Shown: positions 1 to 10,217 of the stretch, piece by piece
Position numbering within the stretch: position 1 is the stretch's first letter
Layout: each line of letters opens with the position of its first letter
From: Craterostigma plantagineum
Lineage: Eukaryota > Streptophyta > Magnoliopsida > Lamiales > Linderniaceae
DNA length: 64,000 bases
NCBI GenBank assembly: GCA_027422505.1
Contig: JAPQWV010000005.1
Coordinates: forward strand, 17,006,501 to 17,070,500
Direction: 5' to 3'
Notes under the pieces: generated by a model
Databases searched by the model: none
What the model saw: only the letters and a program-made list of their open reading frames with translations
Told to the model about the DNA's origin: nothing
Made by a program: the position numbers and the translations under genes

Positions 1-318
1 TCACAGATGGCCGATTGATCTCTCATGTACTTACGGTATTGATCCCTACTCATTCCTTTCTTGGCCGTGACTTCCCAGAGCATAATCTGATGGCTAATTC
101 CCCTATACGTCCCTCTTAGGTGCTCAAGGCCTCGAAGATTCAGCTCGTTGACTCCCTTTATTTCTTCTTCCTTCCTCCAGATCTTTGGATAAAGATCCTC
201 AAGAAAAGGTGCCTTGATCTTCGCGTTTCTCCAACGAGTTTCTATGAACTCGTAGCCTGGCGTCGGTTCCTCGGGCACCTGATGTTGAAGGAGTTCTGGA
301 AGTTCTGGAAGATCTGCC
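1..318 (-). other. Non-coding tail of the outer Copia element
   Basis: This stretch lies downstream, on the minus strand, of the stop codon of the element's additional ORF. I see no conserved coding sequence, polypurine tract or LTR start in it. The plus-strand open frame here (120-512) has no recognisable domain and runs antisense across the end of the additional ORF. Confidence 0.4.
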
Positions 319-769
319 TCAAAATTTTCTCCTTGCTCCTCTTCCTCTCGCTCGATGAAGCAGAAGTCTGCTGCTGCCCGCCTTTAATAAATTACGAACA
401 CTTTCAATCCTTAGGCGGGACTCTTCTGCTGTCTCTGTTCTCTTCGTCCATTCCTCGTCTAAGATGTATCTGTCAATGTAGCCTTGAGGATCCACTGGAC
501 GAGGGGTTGTAGTTGCTTGGACTGGTCGGGTGGAGATCCTCGAGGGAGCAGACTCGACTTCACCAAGGGAAGTTTTCTGGTTCGGCCCTGGTGTAGCTTG
601 TCTGCCACTGGAGGACCTTGGTGGTCGTGAGGAACTGCCTCCACGCGTTTGAACCCCGCGTCCTCTGCCTCTTCCGCCGCGAATAACAGGGGACTTGGTT
701 CTCGGTCTCTTGCTGCTCTCCCCCTCAGGACGATCCTGGTCGTCTGGATCGTCATGGCGACGCTTCTGA
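319..769 (-). pseudogene. 3' part of the additional ORF of the outer Copia element, separated by an insertion
   Basis: This is the C-terminal part of the extra ORF that begins at 12303. Its frame is set by the part at 10218-10776: the codon boundary at the TCTGA target site is in phase on both sides (10221 and 768). The joined frame then stays open until a TGA at 319-321. The encoded tail is highly basic and low-complexity, with Lys/Arg-His-Asp clusters just after the junction and Arg-Gly repeats further on. Lys-Arg-Arg-His-Asp-Asp type tails are seen at the end of this kind of ORF in other plant Copia elements. Function is unknown. A different frame here (459-755) also starts with ATG but is a shadow. 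Confidence 0.6.
765..769. repeat. Target-site duplication TCTGA, left copy
   Basis: TCTGA lies immediately before the TGTTAGG start of the left LTR. It is repeated directly after the CCAACA end of the right LTR at 10218-10222. Five-base duplications are the usual Copia signature, so 770-10217 is one insertion event. Confidence 0.95.
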
Positions 770-2739
770 TGTTAGGAATGTGCCCTCAGAATGCCATTCG
801 AGGATGAAATGAATAGGGCACTAGTATTTACCCGATGTATTATTCACCATGTATATGAATATTGTATTTGAATACTTAATTATGGAATATTTGTTTTATG
901 TGATTTTACATTATTCCTTTATAGGCTTATTATTTATTTACCTTTAGTTCTTATTTGGCATCTGATAAGACGGTAAATAAATAAATCCCATATACACGAG
1001 TTTAGCTATCGATTCTCATGGGATGAGAGAGGAGGCACAGGTGAGCTATTAATCTCAAATATTAAATTAGTCCATAAGTCTTAGACTCAGTAGGGTGACT
1101 GAATGTCGATTATGACTTATTTGTTGATGACTCCTAAATGGTTGTGCCAACCATTCACTTGTGAAGTGGGAGGTCGTAACATTGATATAAGTTGAATTGG
1201 GGATTAACTTATATTTGGACACGATTCGTAATCGATGATCACATGGCCTATTACTCTGATAAGGCGTCAATGATTGATTGATTGACTATAGTAGTGTACG
1301 TGGACCTTAGACCAAAGGGTCTTTGACGGAGTTGACTTCAGAGTCTTGACTTGTCACTAGTTTGCTAGACCCGCATTGTTCAAGGTAGAACATGGCTCAG
1401 CAGCGACATGCGGTCTTGACAATGAAGGGTGACTGCCGGGCATAGACAGACGTGAGGGATTCACAGTCTCATTAGTAATTGAGATATATGTCCTATGAAT
1501 ATTTGGGGACGGGAAATTACGAAGTCTTTGGCCAAAGCAATAAACTGACTCAAGTCAGACATGGAGTGCAGTTTAGTAATTTCATCAGTCATGAATCTGT
1601 CATAGTGTCGAGTTAGTGAGGTTGACGTAACCATGACTCTCACTCAACCGGGACATATGTGAAGGGTCTAAACGTACTACGATAATCTATAGTCGGTTCG
1701 TGAAACGATGAAGATTGTACTCAACACGGGATCTATTCGGTACCGCGGGATTGGCTAGGCGCATACTGAATTCTTGGATTCCTCCCTTGCCGGGTTGAGA
1801 CGAACCAAGAGAATCGGGCTTAAAAAGGATCACTAAGATAGTATCTATCAAAGAGAGATATAACGGGCTTTGAGTCGTTCATTATAATGGTACGTGAGTA
1901 TTTGGAAAAATATTTAAGTGTGGGCTTTGGGCTGAAAAATAATATTAAGCCTTTATTAGATATTGGGTTTCATTAATTTATTTTCTACCAAAAATAATAT
2001 TAAGCCATTATTAGATATTTGGGCTTAATTTATTAATAATAAAATTAAGCCTTTATTAGATATTGGACTTAATTTATTTATTGGCCCAACTTTTAACACA
2101 AGGGTAAAAATGGTATTTTATTTTTAATTTTCGAAATTAATTTAAAATATATATATATATATATATGGCATGATTCATGTGGAATGCAAAATGCCAAGAT
2201 GTTGTTTTCTATCTTTTAATTAAATGCCAAAAATAATTTTAAGCAATATTAACCCTTAGTGAATATTTTTTAAGGGTAGGCCATTATGTTTTTGACATAT
2301 TATTTTTGTATGGTACAAATCACTTTCAAAGTAGAAAATATGGTATTTTCTTAACTAATTTCGTGGCCTATAATATATCTAAGTTTTTCATAGTGAAAAA
2401 CTTAAGTTTTCATATGTATTTTTCACTTTTGAGAGAGAAAATAAAGTACCAACCTTAGAGGAAAATTTTGAGGAAATATATCTCTTAAAACAACTCCATT
2501 CCCTCTCTAGCCATCCTTGGGAGGGATTGGTTTGTGATACGTCTTGGTGTCGGCGTGATTCTCTTCGGCGCAGCTCGTGGAAGCGTGGAACGGTTTACTA
2601 CAACCGGAAGCTAGGGATCTTCGCTACGAGGGTAATACATTCTACCCTATTATGTGTTGTACATGCACGTTTTCTTTATTACCGAGCACGATCTTAGTAA
2701 CGGTGGTGAGAAAATTTTTGAAATTCACTCTCCCCAACA
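770..2739 (+). repeat. 5' LTR of the young Copia element
   Basis: Starts TGTTAGGAATG and ends CCCCAACA, and matches 8247-10217 almost base for base. It contains a TA microsatellite near 2147-2166 whose length differs from the other LTR. Related LTRs occur at 24960-27332, 32231-34635 and 37917-38402/49237-49880, so this family has inserted at least three times in this window. Confidence 0.95.
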
Positions 2740-2740
2740 G

Positions 2741-2752
2741 TGGTATCAGAGC
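2741..2752 (+). promoter_or_regulatory. Primer binding site (initiator Met-tRNA type)
   Basis: TGGTATCAGAGC lies one base after the 5' LTR end. This is the standard plant Copia primer site, complementary to the 3' end of initiator methionine tRNA. Confidence 0.95.
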
Positions 2753-4328
2753 CAGGCTCGGTGTTAAGAAATGACATAAACAAACCCGAAATAAACTCGG
2801 TTGTGCAAGGCACTGAGTCGCTCAAGCGTCATAGCATGAGTCGATCTTGGTTTGATCTTGCAAACCGACCGCTCGCATGGTCGGGACCGTCTCGTTGCGA
2901 GCGGTTCGGCGTAGCGCAGCGACATTGTAAGAAACCGTAGTGGTTGTCTTCCCCGCGATTTATAATTTCATGCTTAGTCGTGCGGTTGAGAGCTCGAAAT
3001 GAGCTGTTGCCCCTTGTCGTGCGTTAAAGTAACGTATTACTTATATTGGGACCGAGACGTTCAACGGATCCGGCTTTAAATTCCGGTGACGGTGAACTCC
3101 AACTCCAATGGAGTAGCGATAAGTGATCGATGGTTGTATGTTGGGTACCGGAGATTTTAGAAACCCCGATGGGCCAACTAGGATGTTGGGCCCAAAATAT
3201 AGTATTATGGGCTTGACTAGATTTAGGCCCAACTAAATACCATATTGGGTCTTAAGTTTAGAACTAGCCCAAATTTCGTTTCGGTTTCTAGGAGCGTGTT
3301 GTTGTTGCATACGTGTTTATGTTGTGCATGTATGATACGATTAAAGGCGTCAACGTGGACTTAGGTTCTAATTTCCGGGTAATATGTTAAGGGTGACAAG
3401 GTCCCCCCCGGGTTGTATTAGTTTTTATACGGGTTGTCCGGGACAGCTGATTCCCCCCGTCTTGTATTTTATTAATTTTAGAAAATTAGTTTAAGTATGG
3501 TGGCCGTACGAGTACGAGATCGGACCACGACGAGGCCGTTCGAGAACTTGGAGGTTGCTCTGACATGGTGCCAAAGCCGAAGAAGTAGAGATGTAGTTTT
3601 ACAAAAATAATTGTAGTAGAGTAGAAATAGTCCACATTGACGGTCTTGTAGGCAAACTAGGTTTACCGCAATTTTGTGCATATTTGTTTGACGTGATATG
3701 CATGATTATGTGCTTTAGTATGTGAGACGTATTCTCCCGTTTGATTAAATACTAAGTGGGTAAAGGAACTTGGTTCCTGTCTTCTATCAAGCTCGAAACT
3801 GTTACGGCTTGAGTGAATGTGAGGTTTGCTCCAAGTTATTGGCGCCAAACATTTTGCTTTTGTTGTAGTCAGCTCGAGTGAGTTTTAGAAACGCCGCTCT
3901 CCGAAACATATTCACGCCTTATAAAGTGTTATCCTACGGGCGGAATTTCTAAATGTTAGGATTGAGCAAGAAGTTGATAGGTTACACTTAGACGGTTATT
4001 TCCCAATTATTCGTGTTAGCGTGAGGGTTCCTAACCGGAGACAAAGTAGTTGAAACACTCATTAGATGGGTTCGTGTTAGACATGGCGCCGTCCAATTAA
4101 ATGGGCCAACAAACTCTTAGGTTGAGGCTTATTTTTACGGAGCGGGGAAATCAACTCCACTATGAAACCATCAACGAGGTTTCCGAAATCTCTATCGGGA
4201 GAATGAGATTTTGAGAAAAATAGTGGGAGTCAAGCAAAATGAAAAGTCCTTATTTATGCTTGATGAATAATACGTAGAACCTAATTATTCTTTATTTCTG
4301 CAGATAGTTTTCTTTCTATAAAAATACA
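2753..4328 (+). other. Long leader between primer site and gag of the young Copia element
   Basis: 1.6 kb without a convincing ORF. It presumably holds dimerisation and packaging signals, but I recognise none. The related element at 24960-34635 has a comparable leader (27346-28629), which shares the stretch just before gag describing a purine-rich AAAATAGTGGGAGTCAA-like word (near 4217-4233 here, 28520-28536 there). Confidence 0.6.
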
Positions 4329-7300
4329 ATGACGTCACCATTTGTTTCATTGATAACGCAAAACCGTTTGGAAGGTCCAAACCTTGCGGACTGGCTCCGT
4401 AACTTAAGGATTGTCCTTACTCTGGAACGTATTGCGTATGTCCTTGATGGACCTGTACCAATTGAACCCGGGGAGGATTCAACTGATGCAGAACGGGAGT
4501 ATCATGCCAAGTGGATGGCTGATAGTGCCCGGGCTAAGGCTTTTATGTTGGCTGGGATGAACAATGATCTGCAGCGCCAATATTCTGAGAAGGATATGCG
4601 CGGGATATTGCATTATCTGAAGGAGCTGTACGGCGAGATGTCGAGATCGTCTCGATATCGCGCTGCCGATAAGCTCTTTCATACTAAGATGGCTGAAGGT
4701 GCAGATGTTGCTGTACATGTGCGTAAGCTCATTGGGTATATTGAGGAACTGGCTTCGCTCAATTGCCCCATTCATCATGAGCTCCAGGTTGACCTGATTC
4801 TTCAGTCGCTCCCAGCCTCATTCGCTCAGTTTATCATAAACTACAGTCTGAGCGATCGGCAATTTCTGCTTCCCGAATTAATGAACACGCTGATTCAGAC
4901 TCAGCATGAATTGAAGAAGGGAAAAGGAAAAGAGGTTGCGCTTGTAGTGACGAAAACATCTAAGAGATCTAAGTCCAACAAGGCCAAGCCCAAATTCAAA
5001 AAGCCTACTGGAGGGATAAAGAAGAAGGGCAAGGAAAAGATGACTGCATCTAAAGGTGCAAAAGCAACTGACAAGTGCCTTCACTGCCAAGAGCTGGGCC
5101 ATTGGAAAAGGGACTGCCCCAAGCTTCGAGCTTCGGGGGCTTCAGGTAAAGTTTTGGAAACTTACTGTTCTTTTACTGTATTTTCCACTTCGTGGATTCT
5201 TGACTCAGGAGCTAGTGCTCACATATGTGTTTTGAACCAGGGTCTGGAACGAAGTAGGAAGCTGGCGAATCGAGAGATCATGATTAACGTTGGCAGCGGA
5301 CATAGTGTGCCAGCTACTCACGTTGGATCGAAGTCTCTCGAATTATCTACTGGACATGTATTATATCTATCCGATGTACTTGTGTTGCCCAAGGGGCTTA
5401 AGAACATTATTTCTATTCCTGTTTTGAGCAGGCTTGGTTATGAATTCCGCTTTAGTAGTAATGTTTGTGATATCTATTTTGGAAATAAATGTGTCGGAAA
5501 TGCTACGTTAATAAATGGTTTGTATTACGTAAGTGTCCAAGAACATGTGAATGCAATTACTAACAAACGTAACTTAGAGTTAAACAAAAAGTATTTATGG
5601 CATCTTCGACTCGGTCATGCTGGAGTTCGCAAGATTCAAGAGTTAGAGAAAAATGGCATTATTAAGCCATTGGAATCGGATTCCTATCCAACGTGCGAAT
5701 CTTGTATTCTCGGCAAAATGGCCAGGTCTCCCTTCACCGGGACATTTCAAAGAACCACTAATCTTTTGGATTTGATCCATACTGACGTTTGTGGGCCGTT
5801 TAGAGTTCCGGCCCGTGGTAATTTCCACTATTTTGTGACCTTCACGGATGATCACTCTCGCTATGGCTTGGTGTATCTGATGAAGCATAAGTCTGAAACG
5901 CTTGATAAGTTCAAGGAATTTAAGACTTTAGTAGAAAATCAAACTAGGAGACAAATTAAAGTCGTTCGATCAGATCGAGGTGGTGAATATATGAGTCTCG
6001 AGTTTGACGACTTTTTGAAAGAACATGGAATAATTTCGCAGTTAACTCCGCCCAGAACACCACAGTTGAATGGTGTTGCTGAACGCAGAAATCGAACTTT
6101 ATTAGACAAAGTGCGATCTATGCTAAGCTATACAGATCTCCCAATAACGTTGTGGGGATATGCCTTGCAAACTGCCGTGCATGTTTTGAACAGACTCCCT
6201 TCAAAGTCTGTTGATCGGGTGCCTTACGAAATTTGGAATGGTAAGAAACCAAGCTTAAATCACCTTAGGGTTTGGGGTTGCCCCGCCTTTGTGAAAAAGC
6301 TGATAACAGACAAACTTGAATCTAGGTCCACGAAAGGACGTTTCGTTGGATATCCTGATGAGAGCATGGGATATTATTTTTACTTCCATGATGATCAGAG
6401 GATCGTCGTAGCCATTCATGCTCACTTTCTCGAGGAAGAGTTCGTTCGAGAAGGTGGAGCTGGCAGAGAAGTGACTCTTGGAGAGTTAGATGAGACGCCA
6501 CCAGAGACATTAGTGCCTGAAAGCACAGAGGAACAGTCCGAGACGCAACCAGGATTGCGCAGGTCTGGTAGAGTATCTCACATGCCTGAGAGATACGGCA
6601 TGGTACACGTCGAGCACGGGGATGCTGTGACGGTGGTGACAGTTGGGAACGATCCCGCTACCTATGACCAGGCAATGACGGATGTCGACTCTAAGAAATG
6701 GGTCGAAGCTATGAAAGCAGAGATGGACTCGATGTACACTAACCAAGTCTGGACTCTAGTAGACCTACCTGAAGGTTTTAGACCTATAGGGTGTAAGTGG
6801 ATCTACAAGAGAAAGATTGGATCTGATGGACTGGTGGATACCTACAAAGCAAGGCTAGTAGCAAAAGGGTACAATCAAAAAGAGGGTATTGACTACGAGG
6901 AAACTTTTTCACCAGTAGCAATGATAAAGTCTATTCGTATATTGCTGGCTATAGCAGCATACTATGATTATGAGATCTGGCAGATGGATGTGAAAACCGC
7001 TTTTCTTAATGGATTCCTCCAGGAGGAGATCTATATGGAGCAACCTAAGGGTTTTTCATCACGAACAGATGCTCACAAAGTGTGCAAACTGAATAGGTCC
7101 ATTTATGGACTTAAACAAGCGTCTAGGAGTTGGAATCTCCGATTTGATGAAGTAGTTAGGAACTACGGGTTCGTAAAGAATGAAGACGAACCATGCATTT
7201 ACAAAAAGGTCAGTGGGAGTAAGATATCGTTTCTAGTATTGTACGTGGATGATATCCTTTTGATAGGAAACGATATTGGAATGCTCTCTGAGGTGAAAGC

Positions 7301-8231
7301 TTGGCTTTCAACTGAATTCTCCATGAAAGACCTGGGAGAAGCAACCTATATTCTTGGTATTCGTCTTTATAGAGATCGTGCGAACAAATTGATAGGTTTA
7401 TCTCAGGCCCTCTATTTAGAAAAGATCCTGGTACGGTACCGGATGGATGAATCTAAGAGAGGATTCTTACCGATGAGGCATGGAATTCATCTCTCGAAAT
7501 CCATGTGTCCTCAAAGTGAGGAAGATAGGAAAGAGATGAGTGGAATTCCCTATGCATCTGCCGTGGGTAGTTTGATGTACGCGATGCTATGCACGCGACC
7601 TGATATAGCATATGCTGTGAGCATAGTAAGTCGATATCAGTCTAACCCTGGCAAAGATCATTGGAACGCAGTAAAGAATATCCTCAAGTACCTTAAACGG
7701 ACTAAGGATATGATACTAGTTTATGGAAATGGAGAATTAGAAGTGGACGGTTATACCGATTCGGATTTCCAGTCGGATGTGGATGACCGAAAATCTACTT
7801 CTGGTTTCGTCTATACGCTTAATGGTGGAGCAGTGTCTTGGAAAAGTTCTAAGCAAAGCACTACTGCTGATTCTACCACAGAAGCGGAGTATATTGCAGC
7901 CTCTGAGGCAGCTAAGGAGGGTGTTTGGATGAGAAAGTTCATAGAAGAACTCGAAGTTGTTCCAGGCATAGCAGATCGCCCACTCCTATTGTGGTGCGAC
8001 AATACTGGGGCAATCGCTCAAGCCAAGGAACCTAGGTCTCACAGCAAGTCCAAACATATAGAGAGAAAATACCATGTGTTGCGTGGATTCGTTGAACAAG
8101 GCTACATAGCCGTGCAGAAGATAGACACCGCGGATAACGTGGCGGACCCATTCACTAAGCCTCTTTCACAGGCAGTGCTTGATAGACACCTACATAAGAT
8201 GGGGTTGCGATATCATAGTGCATGGCATTGA
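4329..8231 (+). CDS. Gag-Pol polyprotein of the young Copia element, intact
   Basis: One open frame of 1300 codons encodes the whole element. Domains in order, by approximate residue: Copia-type gag (1-230); zinc knuckle CLHCQELGHWKRDC (about 250-263); aspartic protease with DSGAS (about 291-295); pre-integrase HHCC zinc region starting LWHLRLGHAG (422-464); integrase core with Asp near 484, Asp in SDRGGEY near 547 and Glu in the GVAERRNRT region near 585; reverse transcriptase with YVDD near 971; RNase H with the Asp of YTDSDF near 1142 and a final chromatin-proximal end. The order PR-IN-RT-RH is diagnostic of Ty1/Copia. No internal stop or frameshift is present. The ATG is the first in the frame and follows the leader. 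The stop lies just before the polypurine tract. The closest relative in the window is the broken pol at 28630-32230. Confidence 0.96.
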   Translation: MTSPFVSLITQNRLEGPNLADWLRNLRIVLTLERIAYVLDGPVPIEPGEDSTDAEREYHAKWMADSARAKAFMLAGMNNDLQRQYSEKDMRGILHYLKELYGEMSRSSRYRAADKLFHTKMAEGADVAVHVRKLIGYIEELASLNCPIHHELQVDLILQSLPASFAQFIINYSLSDRQFLLPELMNTLIQTQHELKKGKGKEVALVVTKTSKRSKSNKAKPKFKKPTGGIKKKGKEKMTASKGAKATDKCLHCQELGHWKRDCPKLRASGASGKVLETYCSFTVFSTSWILDSGASAHICVLNQGLERSRKLANREIMINVGSGHSVPATHVGSKSLELSTGHVLYLSDVLVLPKGLKNIISIPVLSRLGYEFRFSSNVCDIYFGNKCVGNATLINGLYYVSVQEHVNAITNKRNLELNKKYLWHLRLGHAGVRKIQELEKNGIIKPLESDSYPTCESCILGKMARSPFTGTFQRTTNLLDLIHTDVCGPFRVPARGNFHYFVTFTDDHSRYGLVYLMKHKSETLDKFKEFKTLVENQTRRQIKVVRSDRGGEYMSLEFDDFLKEHGIISQLTPPRTPQLNGVAERRNRTLLDKVRSMLSYTDLPITLWGYALQTAVHVLNRLPSKSVDRVPYEIWNGKKPSLNHLRVWGCPAFVKKLITDKLESRSTKGRFVGYPDESMGYYFYFHDDQRIVVAIHAHFLEEEFVREGGAGREVTLGELDETPPETLVPESTEEQSETQPGLRRSGRVSHMPERYGMVHVEHGDAVTVVTVGNDPATYDQAMTDVDSKKWVEAMKAEMDSMYTNQVWTLVDLPEGFRPIGCKWIYKRKIGSDGLVDTYKARLVAKGYNQKEGIDYEETFSPVAMIKSIRILLAIAAYYDYEIWQMDVKTAFLNGFLQEEIYMEQPKGFSSRTDAHKVCKLNRSIYGLKQASRSWNLRFDEVVRNYGFVKNEDEPCIYKKVSGSKISFLVLYVDDILLIGNDIGMLSEVKAWLSTEFSMKDLGEATYILGIRLYRDRANKLIGLSQALYLEKILVRYRMDESKRGFLPMRHGIHLSKSMCPQSEEDRKEMSGIPYASAVGSLMYAMLCTRPDIAYAVSIVSRYQSNPGKDHWNAVKNILKYLKRTKDMILVYGNGELEVDGYTDSDFQSDVDDRKSTSGFVYTLNGGAVSWKSSKQSTTADSTTEAEYIAASEAAKEGVWMRKFIEELEVVPGIADRPLLLWCDNTGAIAQAKEPRSHSKSKHIERKYHVLRGFVEQGYIAVQKIDTADNVADPFTKPLSQAVLDRHLHKMGLRYHSAWH

Positions 8232-8233
8232 GT

Positions 8234-8246
8234 GCAAGTGGGAGAA
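8234..8246 (+). other. Polypurine tract of the young Copia element
   Basis: The purine-rich AAGTGGGAGAA lies directly before the right LTR and just after the gag-pol stop. This is the expected plus-strand priming site. Confidence 0.85.
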
Positions 8247-9622
8247 TGTTAGGAATGTGCCCTCAGAATGCCATTCGAGGATGAAATGAATAGGGCACTA
8301 GTATTTACCCGATGTATTATTCACCATGTATATGAATATTGTATTTGAATACTTAATTATGGAATATTTGTTTTATGTGATTTTACATTATTCCTTTATA
8401 GGCTTATTATTTATTTACCTTTAGTTCTTATTTGGCATCTGATAAGACGGTAAATAAATAAATCCCATATACACGAGTTTAGCTATCGATTCTCATGGGA
8501 TGAGAGAGGAGGCACAGGTGAGCTATTAATCTCAAATATTAAATTAGTCCATAAGTCTTAGACTCAGTAGGGTGACTGAATGTCGATTATGACTTATTTG
8601 TTGATGACTCCTAAATGGTTGTGCCAACCATTCACTTGTGAAGTGGGAGGTCGTAACATTGATATAAGTTGAATTGGGGATTAACTTATATTTGGACACG
8701 ATTCGTAATCGATGATCACATGGCCTATTACTCTGATAAGGCGTCAATGATTGATTGATTGACTATAGTAGTGTACGTGGACCTTAGACCAAAGGGTCTT
8801 TGACGGAGTTGACTTCAGAGTCTTGACTTGTCACTAGTTTGCTAGACCCGCATTGTTCAAGGTAGAACATGGCTCAGCAGCGACATGCGGTCTTGACAAT
8901 GAAGGGTGACTGCCGGGCATAGACAGACGTGAGGGATTCACAGTCTCATTAGTAATTGAGATATATGTCCTATGAATATTTGGGGACGGGAAATTACGAA
9001 GTCTTTGGCCAAAGCAATAAACTGACTCAAGTCAGACATGGAGTGCAGTTTAGTAATTTCATCAGTCATGAATCTGTCATAGTGTCGAGTTAGTGAGGTT
9101 GACGTAACCATGACTCTCACTCAACCGGGACATATGTGAAGGGTCTAAACGTACTACGATAATCTATAGTCGGTTCGTGAAACGATGAAGATTGTACTCA
9201 ACACGGGATCTATTCGGTACCGCGGGATTGGCTAGGCGCATACTGAATTCTTGGATTCCTCCCTTGCCGGGTTGAGACGAACCAAGAGAATCGGGCTTAA
9301 AAAGGATCACTAAGATAGTATCTATCAAAGAGAGATATAACGGGCTTTGAGTCGTTCATTATAATGGTACGTGAGTATTTGGAAAAATATTTAAGTGTGG
9401 GCTTTGGGCTGAAAAATAATATTAAGCCTTTATTAGATATTGGGTTTCATTAATTTATTTTCTACCAAAAATAATATTAAGCCATTATTAGATATTTGGG
9501 CTTAATTTATTAATAATAAAATTAAGCCTTTATTAGATATTGGACTTAATTTATTTATTGGCCCAACTTTTAACACAAGGGTAAAAATGGTATTTTATTT
9601 TTAATTTTCGAAATTAATTTAA

Positions 9623-9653
<31 letters not shown>

Positions 9654-10217
9654 CATGTGGAATGCAAAATGCCAAGATGTTGTTTTCTATCTTTTAATTA
9701 AATGCCAAAAATAATTTTAAGCAATATTAACCCTTAGTGAATATTTTTTAAGGGTAGGCCATTATGTTTTTGACATATTATTTTTGTATGGTACAAATCA
9801 CTTTCAAAGTAGAAAATATGGTATTTTCTTAACTAATTCCGTGGCCTATAATATATCTAAGTTTTTCATAGTGAAAAACTTAAGTTTTCATATGTATTTT
9901 TCACTTTTGAGAGAGAAAATAAAGTACCAACCTTAGAGGAAAATTTTGAGGAAATATATCTCTTAAAACAACTCCATTCCCTCTCTAGCCATCCTTGGGA
10001 GGGATTGATTTGTGATACGTCTTGGGGTCGGCGTGATTCTCTTCGGCGCAGCTCGTGGAAGCGTGGAACGGTTTACTACAACCGGGAGCTAGGGATCTTC
10101 GCTACGAGGGTAATACATTCTACCCTATTATGTGTTGTACATGCACGTTTTCTTTATTACCGAGCACGATCTTAGTAACGGTGGTGAGAAAATTTTTGAA
10201 ATTCACTCTCCCCAACA
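8247..10217 (+). repeat. 3' LTR of the young Copia element
   Basis: 1971 bp, TGTTAGG...CCAACA, nearly identical to 770-2739. The right target duplication TCTGA follows at 10218-10222. Confidence 0.95.

Larger units (their letters stand above)
770..10217 (+). mobile_element. Complete young Copia LTR retrotransposon (nested)
   Basis: A full element of about 9.4 kb. It has two LTRs of 1970 and 1971 bp with TG...CA ends, a Met-tRNA-type primer site, an intact 1300-codon gag-pol ORF, a purine-rich tract before the right LTR and a perfect 5-bp target duplication. By eye the LTRs differ by about four substitutions (near 2368, 2528, 2546 and 2607 in the left copy) plus the length of a TA run, roughly 0.2%. 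That implies a recent insertion. It landed in the additional ORF of the outer Copia element. Nothing obvious disables it, so it may still be able to transpose. Confidence 0.95.

Noticed and set aside
120..512. 130-codon plus-strand ORF at the left edge
   Set aside because: It is antisense to the additional ORF of the outer Copia element and shows no recognisable domain.
459..755. 98-codon minus-strand ORF
   Set aside because: It is in a different frame from the additional ORF, whose phase is fixed by the continuation at 10218-10776.
1067..1270. Identical small ORFs in both LTRs (also 1461-1643, 8544-8747, 8938-9120)
   Set aside because: They are duplicated only because the LTRs are duplicated; no domain, and the orientation is opposite to the element.
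770..2739. Possibility that the TGTTAGG repeats are tandem gene duplications
   Set aside because: TG...CA ends, primer site, polypurine tract and target duplications show they are LTRs.
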